Positions 25,101-48,956 of a stretch of 64,000 bases of DNA are shown piece by piece (position 1 is the stretch's first letter; each line of letters begins with the position of its first letter). The DNA lies in assembly GCF_001949145.1 (NCBI RefSeq), contig NW_019091448.1, forward strand, positions 643,216-707,215, read 5' to 3'. The notes under the pieces are model-generated. The model did not search any database, was not told the origin of the DNA, and worked only from the letters and a program-made list of their open reading frames with translations. Both the position numbers and the translations under genes were made by a program. The stretch comes from Acanthaster planci. Taxonomy: Eukaryota; Echinodermata; Asteroidea; Valvatida; Acanthasteridae.

Positions 25101-28100
25101 CTCCTAAACCTTTCAAAATCCACCAGGATATATTGATGGGCTGAGAAAGGCACAGGTTCAGACCTGCTATGGTTACTGCACACATTGGACTTTAAGCATT
25201 TCATTTCTATCCCCCGAAAGTTTGTATTAAGAATGCACCATTGATTTCCTGCACGTTGGAGGATTTTGGAGGACTCAGATGATAGAGTTATTGGACTTTG
25301 GATACGGTTCACTTTTATAGTGTCCATGTCACTCAGGCCCGTTGCCTGACCAGAGACTGGGGTGGGGTTCGTCAAACCAAACTTTTGGCACTGTGAACAC
25401 ATATTTTTATACAAAGGCCTATCACAATATGCTTTGGAAAGTAACATTGAAAAGTTGCATGTATGTCGCAAACCAAAGGTTGCATGCAAGACTTGTACAC
25501 TATAGTTTTCAATATTGAATAAACTTAACAAAAATACATTGATTTCAAACCCTTTGAACTCCTGAAATGTAGATATTTGCCGAAACTTCCTGACGGTACA
25601 TATGACTAGAGATTGATTCATTAATATGCAGAATCGTGGTCACCTTGAGCTTGAGAATCAACGTATAAGCTGTGGCTCGTATGCCGAATATTACGATATA
25701 TTTAAAATACACACAAAAAACAACAACAAGCGGACCTCAGAAGCCAGCGGGGAGGGGTTTGTTCAAACCCCTCGAACCCCCAGTCTACGGGCCTGTCACT
25801 CAATCTGTCCCACCAGGGAGTGTAGGAACGTTTTATAGAATTGAGAAGGAGCAGCTCAGCCACTGTTCCTTTACGGTAGAGCTCCATGAACTGAGACCTA
25901 CAAGAAGTGTGTCACCGTCTTTGTGCACGGTGTTTGATACCAGAGGATCCAAATACATGTACAAACGCCCAGGGAGAGTGTGGTTAATTAACAGCAGAAT
26001 GTGTGCTTTGCCGGCATCCAGTGTAAAAAGACTGTGTACTAAACCTTTTCAACTAGTTTTGACTATTAAATTTGTCACGTCCGTTGCCACATACATTTGT
26101 TCTATCTCTTGCTGTCATTTTTCCGTCTGCAGTTCCCCTAACCATCCTGATGGTAAGCAGGGATGTTGGCCTGGTAGGCAGTGTTTTCTATCTCCGGTAC
26201 CAGTCCCTACCACCGCCACGGACGGTCAGCCGATTCTTTGATATCACCCACGCCACCGTCCAGCTCAAGCCCACCACCATAAGCAAGGTTTGTGGTACAT
26301 ATAATTGCAGGTCCTTCTCAGTGATGGGGATCATACGATGTAAATCCCAAAAGGATGCAGTGAACTGACATGTATTTCAGCACTATTCACCTTTGGATTA
26401 AGGGGGAGGTAATAGTAGTTCAAATCATCACTGCACACCACAAAAAGGCACAGATTCTGTGATCTTCCATTTCTGTTAACCCTAAAAAGAGTTCGGGGGG
26501 CCCGGAACATCTGCCCTCTCGGACATTTCTCTGATACCGTTGCAACAGATGTTGCCATTGTGCTGAGCCCTAATAGGACATTTTTTCTGTTGATGTCTTG
26601 TGTTCATTTTGACACCAACTGCATGGGAATTGGAAATGTGCAGTGTTGACTTGCACATGCCATTTTTTTCATCATTCGGCTTTGACTGATTTAGAAAACT
26701 GCATAAACTCTGACCCTTGAAGATCATGAGATTTGAAGCTTTTCATGGTGGGGGTAGCAAGTAAACTAGATAGGTTTGCGGTAGCACCATGGATATATCT
26801 CTTCATCATGTTGTACTTTAAATACAACCCTGTAAACTGGTGTATCAGGAAGGAGCTAGCTTCATTGGAGAATTATGCCAGCAGAAATGCACTCTCTGTT
26901 GTCCTAGAAATTTCAGCCAAAGCACGCATTGTGGTAACCTCCAACTCCCCGTTTTGCAGCTTCTGCAGGTAATTTGAGAAGCAGAGAATAATTCGCTTAG
27001 AACATGTTAAGAACATTTTTTGGGGGTCACTTTTCTAGTTGAACACAGCTGTTCAGCTCGGTCTCGTAGGCTTCACCTTGGCAGCTCCAGTCTTCCATTA
27101 TGTGGACCATCCCTTGCTGCATGCACTTTGGTGAGTACAAACACTAACAACCCATCCAGATGAGTAAAGACTTCGCTATATCTGTGAGGCATTCTAGTAA
27201 AATGAGATGGAGCTGGCCACAAGCTGTCACAGAGAAGATTGGAAAAAGCTTCAAGAGACAACTTTTTTCCTTTAATTTCTAGACATATCAACATTTGTAA
27301 CTTTTCAGTGCCTACTAAACATGAATTAAAGAAACAGTTGAAAAAAAGGATATCATGGTGTCAGTGTTATTTGGTGATTTAACAATGGGAGACTTTGAGA
27401 CGCATGGTAGCGGCAGACAAACCAGTCCTTTTCCGCAGTTGTGCGTGTGCTCAGAACTAACACGCATGCCTAGAAATGCATGCGCATGCCCACATCAAAC
27501 AAAAAGGACCGTTGTGTCTGCTGCCACCATGCTGCTCAAAGTCTCCCATTGGCATAATACCAAAACTGGAAATTGTAAAAGTCTTTTTCAGTATTTTACT
27601 ATTTTGACACATCAACACTTTTGACCAGTCAGGTTTGACTGAAGTACAACAAACAATATTCTGAGAATTTTTCATTCTGTTTCCCAAATACCTCCAAACC
27701 TTTTGACCTCTGCCCTCAGAGACCTTTAACCCTCATGATCTTACTTCTTTATGATGTTAAATTTACTTGTAAATAATAGCTTTATCAGTGAAAGTGTTGT
27801 GCGTTAGTAGGTAGTCATTAGCACAAAAAATTGTGTGCAAAATATAATCAAAGTGCCTTGCTTGTGAAAATGAGCACTTGATCACAGAACTGCACAAAAT
27901 CTTCAGCCCGAATTTGTCTGTGTATTGATTCACCTGTCTAATGTTTAATAATACTTGTCAAAACAGACGGACAATATGGCATTGTGTACAGATTTGTGCA
28001 TTACATGTTTTTATCGTTTACATTTTGCAGGTACGCCACGGCAGCAACAACCATTCTTTCAGGCTTCAGCTACGTCTTCAGCAAAGATGCATTCAAGTTC

Positions 28101-28112
28101 CTGCGAAAATAG
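22114..28112 (+). CDS. CRLS1: CRLS1, cardiolipin synthase (CDP-alcohol phosphatidyltransferase)
   Basis: CRLS1 is the inner-membrane mitochondrial enzyme that joins phosphatidylglycerol and CDP-diacylglycerol to make cardiolipin. Six coding exons (22114-22581, 23329-23466, 24711-24840, 26133-26287, 27039-27130, 28031-28112) join in phase to 354 aa (human 301). Residues 1-156 are a variable, basic N-terminal region with a Lys-rich end. Exon 2 gives [20 protein letters not shown] and a hydrophobic segment. Exons 2/3 form the CDP-alcohol transferase signature ([12 protein letters not shown], then [10 protein letters not shown]). Exon 4 carries [12 protein letters not shown] and the [19 protein letters not shown] blocks. 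Exons 5-6 supply the last membrane segments. A 867-base assembly gap sits inside intron 2. A plausible acceptor just before the ATG suggests an upstream 5' UTR exon. The start is less certain than the rest. Confidence 0.95.
22870..23200 (+). mobile_element. Degenerate tRNA-derived SINE in CRLS1 intron 1
   Basis: An A-box-like stretch (GTGGCTTGTGCATAAAGTG) and a decayed B box (GGGTTCAGTTTCC) precede a body with GGGTTTTCCTCCC, which is shared with the SINE at 300-505. Ends are approximate. Confidence 0.5.
23814..24680. other. Assembly gap
   Basis: 867 undetermined bases inside CRLS1 intron 2. Exons 2 and 3 flank it and join directly in protein sequence (TDL|LDG), so no coding exon appears to be missing. 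Confidence 0.99.
25094..25280. repeat. Inverted repeat with AATCCTCC ends, CRLS1 intron 3
   Basis: The left end has CTGAATCCTCC..AAAATCCACCA. The right end is the inverted complement (TTGGAGGATTTTGGAGGACTCAG). The motif resembles the ends of the element at 42413-42762. Confidence 0.45.
25328..25805. repeat. Inverted repeat with AGACTGGGG ends, CRLS1 intron 3
   Basis: GTCACTCAGGCCCGT..AGACTGGGGTGGGGTTCG on the left pairs with the complement of CCCCCAGTCTACGGGCCTGT on the right. It looks like a decayed non-autonomous element. No protein is supported. Confidence 0.4.
27383..27551. mobile_element. 169-bp MITE in CRLS1 intron 5
   Basis: CAATGGGAGACTTTGAG at the left and CTCAAAGTCTCCCATTG at the right are exact inverted copies. 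Imperfect pairing continues inward through CATGGT, GCAGACA and GTCCTTTT for about 55 bases. The core holds CATGCGCATGC. Confidence 0.75.
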
Positions 28113-28279
28113 ACAAGAATGTTCAGCATCATTGCCAAAGCTGGTTATTTGGCAGTCCTGCAACCTCTTCCCCAGCCCAACAATAGGGGGTTTGAGGACT
28201 TTCGATTTGAGCTTGTGGACATTTTATTTTGGGGATAAGGATGCAGGAAACCGATTCTTTGTGGTTCTCTGTCTATATG

Positions 28280-28770
28280 AAAGAGCAACTCAAAGGAAAA
28301 CATGTTTTTTTTTAATTTATCTGTTCAAATAAATAGGGAAGCATAGAAATCGAACACAGTGTCATTTGTCTTCAGAGCTCAACTATAACAAGCTGAAAAG
28401 GGCTTTATTCTGTTCATGCCAAGATGCGAATTCTGAATGTAGATTGCATCATTCTGAAAAAACATATAAAACGAGGGGATCCCTCACCTTGTGTTCGTAG
28501 AGGATAATTCTCTTGTGCACACCAAACAATGGCTAAAGGTTTATCCATTATGAACACAGGGCGAGGGTTCCCCTCGTTTTCTCTGAATGATGCAATCTAC
28601 ATTCAGCATGGTCAGAATTCGCATCTTGGCATGAACAGGAAAAAAAACCCTTTTTAGCTTGTTACAGTTGAGCTCTGAAAACAAATGACAGTGCGTTCGA
28701 TTTGGATCTTTCCAATTTATTTGAACAGATAAAAATCAGAGAAAACATGTTTTCTTTAGAGTTGCTCTTT
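28280..28770. mobile_element. Long inverted repeat (foldback) after CRLS1 stop
   Basis: Arms 28280-28496 and 28552-28770 are inverted copies of about 217 bases with roughly 85-90% identity by eye, around a 55-base loop. Both arms contain the CATGCCAAGATGCGAATTCT and GTAGATTGCATCATTC blocks. The element begins 168 bases after the CRLS1 stop codon, so at least its left arm probably falls in the 3' UTR. Confidence 0.85.
28328..28333 (+). terminator. Candidate CRLS1 polyadenylation signal within the inverted repeat
   Basis: AATAAA lies 216 bases after the stop, in the left arm of the foldback element. The right arm carries the complementary hexamer for the opposite strand. Confidence 0.45.
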
Positions 28771-31700
28771 AATTGATCATCTTCTGGAGTAAATTATATC
28801 AAAAGTGCCGTAGATACTGAGCAATATTTTCCTGCTTTCAGATCATTATGCTAATACTTGAGGCAAATGTTAGTTCCTGGCTGTAGGCAGACAAATTTCT
28901 AGGAATTACACCACCAATCAGATTTCAAGCAGGGAAACGAAACTAGTTTTAAAAGGTTAACTAGGTTTTAGACTGTGCAAGTGAGCAGTGTGTCCAGCTC
29001 ATGCTTTGCACTAATTCGGCCTACTAATGAAGATACATGCATTAGGTACATCCCTCTAAAGACCAATGGATGTGTACACTGGCATACGTACATGTGTCCC
29101 GTCTGTGGTGCCAAAGGGAGAGCTGCGACACCTGACACCCGACACCACCATTGTCGCCTCCCACACAAAATGCATGCAAAGTCCCTGTTGATTTTGTGTG
29201 CATCAAATATTACTCATAATGAAGAAAATTATGCATAGTTGTGCATACATTGCGCTGTATGCGTGGACGGCATTGCATATGTTGCGTTCCTAGTTTGTTT
29301 TTGACCTGTTTTCCATTTGTTGAAGCTTGGAACAAACATGTACTTGTTTGTGCTTATGAAGCTGATTCTTCTGTCATTTATGGCTAGACTTACCATACGA
29401 CTGCATTCTTCAAACTTGATAGTGCAATCAGGAAGGCTTTGAGAGAGATCAGTGTCTGTCTACAAGTACAATCTGATGTAATTTCACGAATTACTTAATG
29501 AAAAATGTCGGCATTCATTAAAAAAGTCATCCCTTAAACACAATAGTTCCACTGTCAGGAACCTCTGACCTGACACACCTGTCACTTTAATAGGATAGGC
29601 CACGTGTACATGAGAACTAGTTGTATTTCCACTGTATGATTCAATCCCCAAACATCTCTAATTATCACAGATCACCGCATTGGTGATCAAGAAGAGTTGG
29701 CAGAAGAATCAGCTGAAACTAAAAATGAAATCGTAGCAAATGTTTTTCTGAAAATGACAACTGGTAATTTTTATTTGAGCTGCATCATCAAGTGCTGATT
29801 TGTATCTATAATAACCAGATTTTTATCGATTTGATAAATAAAGCTACCAAAGACACATAAATGCCATTGTCTCTCTCTGCTCTCTTACAACTCTTATTTA
29901 ATACAACTTGTACAGGAGTTAATTTTCTATATTGACTTGTACATTTATACAATAGTATATAATAGTTCGTAGTGGCAAATTTCCAAAAGCAAAGCGCATA
30001 TCCAATCAGTGTTATGGTACATGTTGCATTTTGCCACCCACTCCTACAACACACAGCAACACAGAACTGGTGTTGAAGGTTTAATATGGTTTTTGTCTGA
30101 CTTTTCAGTAAATTAAAATTTGGGAGAAGAGCCAATAACACATATACATGTTGCTCTATCTGGTGCATGTCACTGACCTTAAAAGATCCAGTTCTTGTAA
30201 CATCTCTGTGATGGCCTGTTTTGCCAAAAATAGGCATGTAGATACATAAGAATGCAGTCTAGGATAAGCATCAATCAAACTGTCTAACATAAGGCAGATA
30301 ACGTGTACATGTACATGGGCTAGTGTGTGACAACTAAAGCAAGTAAACTTGACAGTGTTTACTGTCAAGTTTATCTTTTGCATGCTATCGCATGAGAACA
30401 TTTTGCTCACGTGTTGTAAAAATGCACAAACAACCTAGCTTTGGTCAGCTATCAAGAATGAGCCAATGAGAATTTGTCTCAACAGTGGCAGTTACTAAAA
30501 ACAGCCTTTGAATTTAAACATTGATAGTTTTCTGTGCCTTCTGACTTGCTGGTCTGTGAAAGAATACATCTCTGCCTACGTGGACACCACATGTCCCGGT
30601 GAAAAAAGGCTCAAGCATCAAAACTGGTAGTTGTAGACAATCACATCAAAAAGTAATGAAAAAAACTTAACTATAAATCAACATCACCGTGGTGATCTTT
30701 GTACTCATCTCTGAAACTGCAGTAATGACTTGCGTAATGCCCCTCCAGGTACAAACACCTTGCAACCTACCAACTCTCCAACAGTGATAAAAGCAAAATA
30801 CAAGTAGCACATATTATGACCTCATTTTTGCTTGGTTAAACATGTGCATGTATACACACATTATCTGCATTATAATACTGCAGACATGCCGAACCTACAT
30901 GTATATATACATCACTGAATTTTGACATACATTTTGTCTTTAGTATGAGACAAAAATTACGAACAGACGCTTGGAGATACATGTACATGTCAGTGTACAT
31001 GTACGTTACTAGAGTAGCAATTTTTTCAGTGATAACAGTGAACACCACATGTTTTTGTATGTGTATCAATTTTCTACAAATTAAAGCGATGATATTCTTG
31101 GAAAATGTAACAACACATAAACTTCATTTTAAAAGAATAACAGAAACAATTTTTTGAATCCAGATTTCATTTCTGTCAAAGAGTAGCACATTTAAATCAC
31201 AGGTCTGCATGGCAACAATTTAACACTCAGAAAGAGAATGATAAAGTTTCAACATACACCCCTCTCAACCTAGAGCAGCGGGAAAATTCAGCCTATTGTC
31301 TGGCCTAATGACTGTGACGGCTTCATCAAGAGCACTGTAGCAAATCTTTTCCTGTCTTGCTTAAGATACAATCACAAAACTGCCAACCAAATTAGAGGAT
31401 TTTGCTCAGTTTGCAGTATCACTTTCACTCATAGGGAAAATACTTTGTGGATATTTTTAAAAAAGAAAAAAACAATGAACTCAAAAATGATTATGACAGT
31501 TCTTACTCAATTTACCTTTTCTAATGCGTGTCAACTTTGCCCAAAGGGAGGAAAAAACAATGTGCTACGGCAAATATTTTAGCAAGAGATAGTGAGGTCT
31601 TGCATTTTTGCCCGAAATTTTAGGTATACAGGAAAAGATTACACACTGATTTTAAGGGGTTCTTTTATATTTAGTTCCAAATATTGGTCAAATTTGGGCA

Positions 31701-33383
31701 ATAGAATAAAAAGAAAGCCCCTCAAATCAGCCAACTGCAGGGGGACTTGTACAGAGTAAGCTGGTAATCTGAATTAGAAGCCATTATTGCAATGTGGCTA
31801 AGCTAGTGCAAAGGTTGCGTGCGCCCGCTGAAGACCTCGTTGACCAACAGCATGTTGTGACTTCCCAAACTGCATACACACCTCAAGTTCGATGGTACTA
31901 CTGCCGTCAGGTGCTCCCGCAGTCATATTACATTACGAATCTACATAACTGAATAGTAAAGTGGTAACAAGTTCAGTAGAAGTAAAAGGGCTGAAGAACA
32001 CGCTGTGTAAACTGTACATGTACGTATACGCATGTACGTGTATGTACAGGGTCCTGTAATACAGGATGAGGACTTTCAAATTGTCACAACTTTCAAAATT
32101 CCCACCTTGTCCTCGAACTTTAACAGTCAACACCTCCATTTCGTTAACGTAAAAAATGTTCAACCGAGTAACACAAATGTATGTACATATACAGGTTCTA
32201 CACGACTCAACGGAAATGCACGTGTATAAAAATTAAAAATGTATGGTTGCATGAAGTTGATTCAAATCACGACCCTGAACAGGATGGTGTGAGATACAAG
32301 AGGTATTGTTTATTTTTTTTTTTTCAAATCTCAGTGGGACCAATTTTCTCAGGACTACTTGTGCAGATGGTTACAAGTATAAGAAATCATTTTTTTGGGG
32401 GGGGGGCGCTTGTTTTCATCCATCTCGGTAGCAAACACAGCAGGGCATGTACAACTTCCAGGGCCTGAGTTATGAGGAAATTTCCTTTTTAATGTGCAGA
32501 AACAAACATTCTGTAGACTGCACAAACATGCACAGGGTTTCCCTTCCCGTCTAAACCTATTTATTAACCTGTCAGGAGTTCCAAAGAAGTTTGTTAAAGG
32601 GGGCCAATTTTAATTATGCTATTTAATTGTTTGGCAGGAAAGTTGTGCTTATGGCACAAACGTGTAAAAGTTTTTGCTTGCTTCGCCATTTCAAACAAAC
32701 TTCAGGTCTACAAAGTGAGTGGTCTTTACTGTCCTCATACGGTCTCCACAAAACAGTCTCGTGCTTGACTCTACAAGAAATAAGCCCTGATGTAATTTCC
32801 ACTTCTCCAGTGAGTTAAACTTGGGGAAGAAAAAAAGGAAAGGTTGACACAAGTTCAACAGTGTGAAAAGGTGTTTATAAACAAGAAAAAGCTAGGTAAG
32901 TACTGTGTACAGAGTTGATTTTGTTTGCCTGATGTCAATTTTGATGGCAAAATTATCTTTATCTACAACTTGAACATTTGATCCGACAAACTTTGTATTA
33001 AAGAAAGTAATAAGCATATCTCACTGGTCCTAAGTTGTTGGATAAGTGCTCTGAACTGGACCTCAGATTTTAAAAGCCTCCAGGGAATAATTACAAACTC
33101 TCTGACTTTTACTTCACCATGGCATCAATTTATCTCCAGAACTATTAACAGCACAATACATTTTTCCATATCAATATCACACACCACAACAGCTTGTCAT
33201 AGTTTAATTTTGGGTTGTCCTAAGCTCTATGTTCCCTTTTTGACCCTTACGTAGGGATACTCATGCAGCATACTGCCTGGTGAAAATGACCATAACAGAT
33301 TCTGAGCCAACTTGTGATAGCATGACTACTGTGTGTGACTGTGTACTACCGCATTCCTGTGAGATGGGGACCAGACAGGACCA
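28771..33383. other. Convergent intergenic region CRLS1/ZFYVE21
   Basis: No coding exon is recognisable. The longest open frame (29806-30237, minus) has no conserved motif. TACATGTA-type clusters occur at 30303-30316 and 30979-31006. Part of it is presumably ZFYVE21 3' UTR; several minus-strand AATAAA hexamers exist (for example 32560-32565), but none is clearly the right one. Confidence 0.4.
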
Positions 33384-45659
<12,276 letters not shown>

Positions 45660-46720
45660 CGAATATCGGAGAGGATGGTTTGTCTATCTTCTGCTGGCTC
45701 GTTGGAGGCTGTGCAGCCCGATTCGTGTGGCGCAGTTCTCACTGCACTTGAAAGCCCTGGGTTGAGGATATCGGTGAGGCAGCCTGCTTCTTACGTCTAT
45801 TCCTCTTATCCTCAGCAGCTCCTCTTCTGATTTGCTACCTGTAATGAAGCAGTGGCACCAGCCTGATCTGTCAACAGCTAATTCCCGGTGGCACGATAGG
45901 TGATGGATGCCAGTTGTACCGGTGGAAGCTGCTTTTTGAGCTGGTCCTTGAACACCTGTGGGGGCTCCTCGATTTCGATTCCCTTTGCGATATTTACCAA
46001 AGAAGACGGCCTTTGGTTGACGTGAGTTCTGACATTTCCTCATTTGAATAGCCCTGTCACTTGATGTTGAGAAGGGTTTTGCGCATCAGGCAGCGTTGCC
46101 GGAAGAGCTCTAGCAGCCATACCTGTTTCCTGTATAGGACCCATGTCTAAGCTCCATACAAGAAGGCAGGGACTACAACTTCTCTCTGCATCTTCAGCCT
46201 GGTGGAAAGGCACAGAGAGTGTACATGTACTACTATACTCTCGTACGGCGGAGCGCCAAAAGGAGCTGCCGGCTTCGGAGAGGCGGTTGTCGAAGTCTTG
46301 TTGGTTGTGGCATCGTTGGACATGACTAGGTAAAGTGCTCCACTGCGTTTAGCTTGGTGCTGTCGATGGTAAAGTGCAGGTCACTGTACGGTTCACCAGA
46401 CGGAGGCATGGTATAGCACTTTTGTCTTCTTCAGACTAACTGTGAGACGAATGGCCTTCGCTGCCTTCGCAGAGTAGTTGACAATGCTCTGAACTGCCTC
46501 CTCTGTTTGAGCAATCGAGGTGCATTCATCCGTGAAAAGGGGCTCCAGGACTAGCTACTCTAAGGTCTTCGTCTAGGCAAGTAGACGCCACAAGTTGAAG
46601 ATGCTGCCACGCCGGACAGACAACTCGAGGCAGACGTCAAGAGGCAGACAGTCGTGGAAGAGACGTTGCGTGAAGCCTTTCCAGCAAAAAATTGAACAAA
46701 CTGGCGTCCGAAATTCGGAC
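45660..46720 (-). pseudogene. LINE reverse transcriptase relic, C-terminal part
   Basis: In several frames on the minus strand the order is conserved. GSIFNLWRLLA comes first, then LFTDECTSIAQTEEAVQSIV (the altered active-site FADD region) and KAIRLTVSLKKTKVLY. VVVPAFLYGA, LYRKQVWLLELF, PKAVFFGKYRKGNRNRGAPT and a terminal C2H2-like finger (FKCSENCATRIGLHSLQRA) follow. Stops and shifts make it dead. Clade not resolved; the layout is common in marine invertebrate LINEs. Confidence 0.8.
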
Positions 46721-47974
46721 TTTTTTTCATAAAATGCATGCCTTTAGTAAAGTTGTGATATCGCCTCTTGTCTCTTGAAGCCAAATCGATACTCCAGAAG
46801 GATATATTTTTCATAGTAAGCTATTTTGTTGACAATTGGGGCGTCATATGTTAATAAAGAGAAACGGGCAAAATGAGTGGCACTAAGTGAGAGATACATC
46901 ATTGTACACCCTTGTATAGGCCACAACTCCGGCGACTCCACGCAGACAGTCGGCAAAGTGGAACCAATTAGCTCAAGTTTACCGACTGTCGCCGTTCCTG
47001 TTTGCGTCAGTCGCGATAAAGTGTTTCCATAGGATTGGGCATCGTCAGAAAGTGGAAGGCGATGCTCTCTCTGCGTCAATATGTCAATATGGAAATCAGA
47101 CTTTGATGACCCCTGATCTTCAAAGGGTACCTCGCTGACAGCAGCAATAGGAACATACAGTCTGGCTAGTTCCCTTGCGACTGTGGTGTTGTGCGTCCCT
47201 TAGGGCGGTTGTTTGCCCCTGCATCCATCATTGCGCGTACAAATCCAGTGTGGAAGTTTTAAGACTTAGTGTTGGTTTTGGTGCTATATTGCACCTGATG
47301 TTTTCACCTCTTTCCTGTCCCGGCACTATCTCTCTCCAGGCTGTGGTAGTTGCTTAAAGTAGCTTTCACTTTCTCTTAGATAGACTGCCTAACAGGGCTA
47401 AGGAGCTCTACCTACCCCTGCCCATAGCTGCGTTGACAGGGTTTACTTCCTGACCATATCTCTAGGAACCACTGCTGCACTGAGATCCCCTAAAGTTCAG
47501 CCTGGGGTTGTAAGATGCCGTTACCATGTACGCGCGTGTGTTGCCATGAGGAGGCACTGCAGGAGTCTTAATGGTGGAGAGGCTACACGTACTGGCAAGG
47601 GAAAACTTACTACACTCAGCTCCCTTACAACAACACCACTGCACTTTTCCACGCATCATGCATACCCTATGGCATACAGCCACCAACCACGGACATCATG
47701 TAAAACTTTGGACTCACAATGCTTTTGTCCCGAATGATGCAACCAGCTTCCATTTTGCTGTGCCAAATACAAAGGCAATATGGTCGGCTCACTTGCCATT
47801 TAATTGTAGCTATTGATGCCATGAACGAAATTAGTTATCAAAGTGCAAGCAACCCTTTGTATTACCTTTGTATCTGGCACGGTGAGGTGGCCGCCAACAA
47901 CTTCATTGACCTCTGCTTGCTGATGAAAGGATAACGGGTCCAGATTTTTAATATGATGTCTGTGCCACCAGCAT
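46721..47974. other. Sequence between two LINE relics, nothing identified
   Basis: Open frames here (46744-47079 minus, 47546-47934 plus) show no conserved motif. The stretch may include further diverged LINE sequence. Confidence 0.3.
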
Positions 47975-48640
47975 TACATTAGTTAGTTATGCCCATGATC
48001 TGGGGCATGCACCGTCGACAAGAGTCCTCCAGAACCCTGTGTCTTGCGGTTTCACATCCAGCTTCTTCCATGTGAGGCCCATCTTCCTGGTATCTGACTA
48101 AACGTCCCGTCGCCAAGTGTTTTTCGGCTTGCCTTTTTTCCTCTTTCCTTGGGGATTCCACATGAGGACCTGTCAGGTGGTACTTGATGCTGATTTTCTC
48201 AGCATGTGCCCAATCTAACCTCATCTTCTTTTCCCTATATCATTTTCTTCTGGCAACTGCTGTGTTCTCTGCCATAAGTCAGTATTGCTGATCTTTTCTG
48301 GCCAGTGGCTATGGATTTGGAGGACTCGTCTCTGGCAATTATTGTTGAGGAGTGTCTGGACCTTTTTTATGGTTTTCTTCATCGTCCTCCGTGTCTCACC
48401 ACTGTAAAGCAGCACAACTGAACATTTGAGTTGAAATGCGGGATTTTTGTTTGCTGCGATATTTCTTTGGAGCTCCACATATTTTTGAGCTGGTAAATCC
48501 TACTCTTGCCTTGCTGATTCTCGCCATGATGCTTCCCAGATAGGTGAAAGACTCGACTTCTTCCGTTGGGTTCCCACAGGTTCGGTGCTGGTGCTCTCCC
48601 CTTTCAGTGTTTTTGTTTTCTTCCCCTTTATATGTGCCAC
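47975..48640 (-). pseudogene. RTE-like LINE relic, 3' end
   Basis: Minus-strand fragments read SFTYLGSI, KARVGFTSSK, a block equivalent to GCETWRTTK, VQTLLNNNCQRRVLQIHWP, LWQRTQQLP, RLDWAHAEKIS and ESPRKEEKRQAEKH. A region equivalent to DRVLWRTLVDG follows. It ends in a TAACTAACTAA tail, typical of target-primed insertion. Frameshifted and dead. The 5' edge is about 320 bases upstream of the POLR2I start codon. Confidence 0.8.
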
Positions 48641-48956
48641 CAACATACCCAGTCATTATAACAACAAACTGTTCCATGATTCACCAGGCAAAATCGACCA
48701 GTGGTCGACAAATTGTCGTTGATCGAACTTGCCATGTTATTTGTATTGATCATGGTTGACCGCGCCCGACTTTGGAGTAGCATAACGCCGCTTGGCGGCG
48801 CTGTACAATTTTTGGACTCCCATCCCACTTCTACCGCTGAGGGCGCGCGTACTCAAAGAAGCGTTCGAGTCGCTTTTCGTATACAGAGCCCACGTTTTTG
48901 CGAAACAAGTTTCCTAATTCTGTCATACCTGAGACTATTTTCAATCGAATTCAGCA
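48641..48956 (+). promoter_or_regulatory. Probable POLR2I promoter and 5' UTR
   Basis: This short stretch between the LINE relic and the POLR2I start contains a perfect hairpin CGCCGCTTGGCGGCG (48786-48800) and GC-rich GGGCGCGCG. It is the only non-repeat sequence available for a core promoter if there is no upstream exon. No TATA box is evident. Confidence 0.35.

Noticed and set aside
25672-26241. 189-residue plus-strand frame in CRLS1 intron 3
   Set aside because: It overlaps CRLS1 exon 4 in another frame and a repeat, with no motif of its own.
29806-30237. 143-residue minus-strand frame
   Set aside because: No conserved motif, no splice partners, and A+T-rich composition typical of non-coding sequence.
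46744-47079. 111-residue minus-strand frame between LINE relics
   Set aside because: No recognisable domain and no supporting splice sites; possibly diverged repeat.
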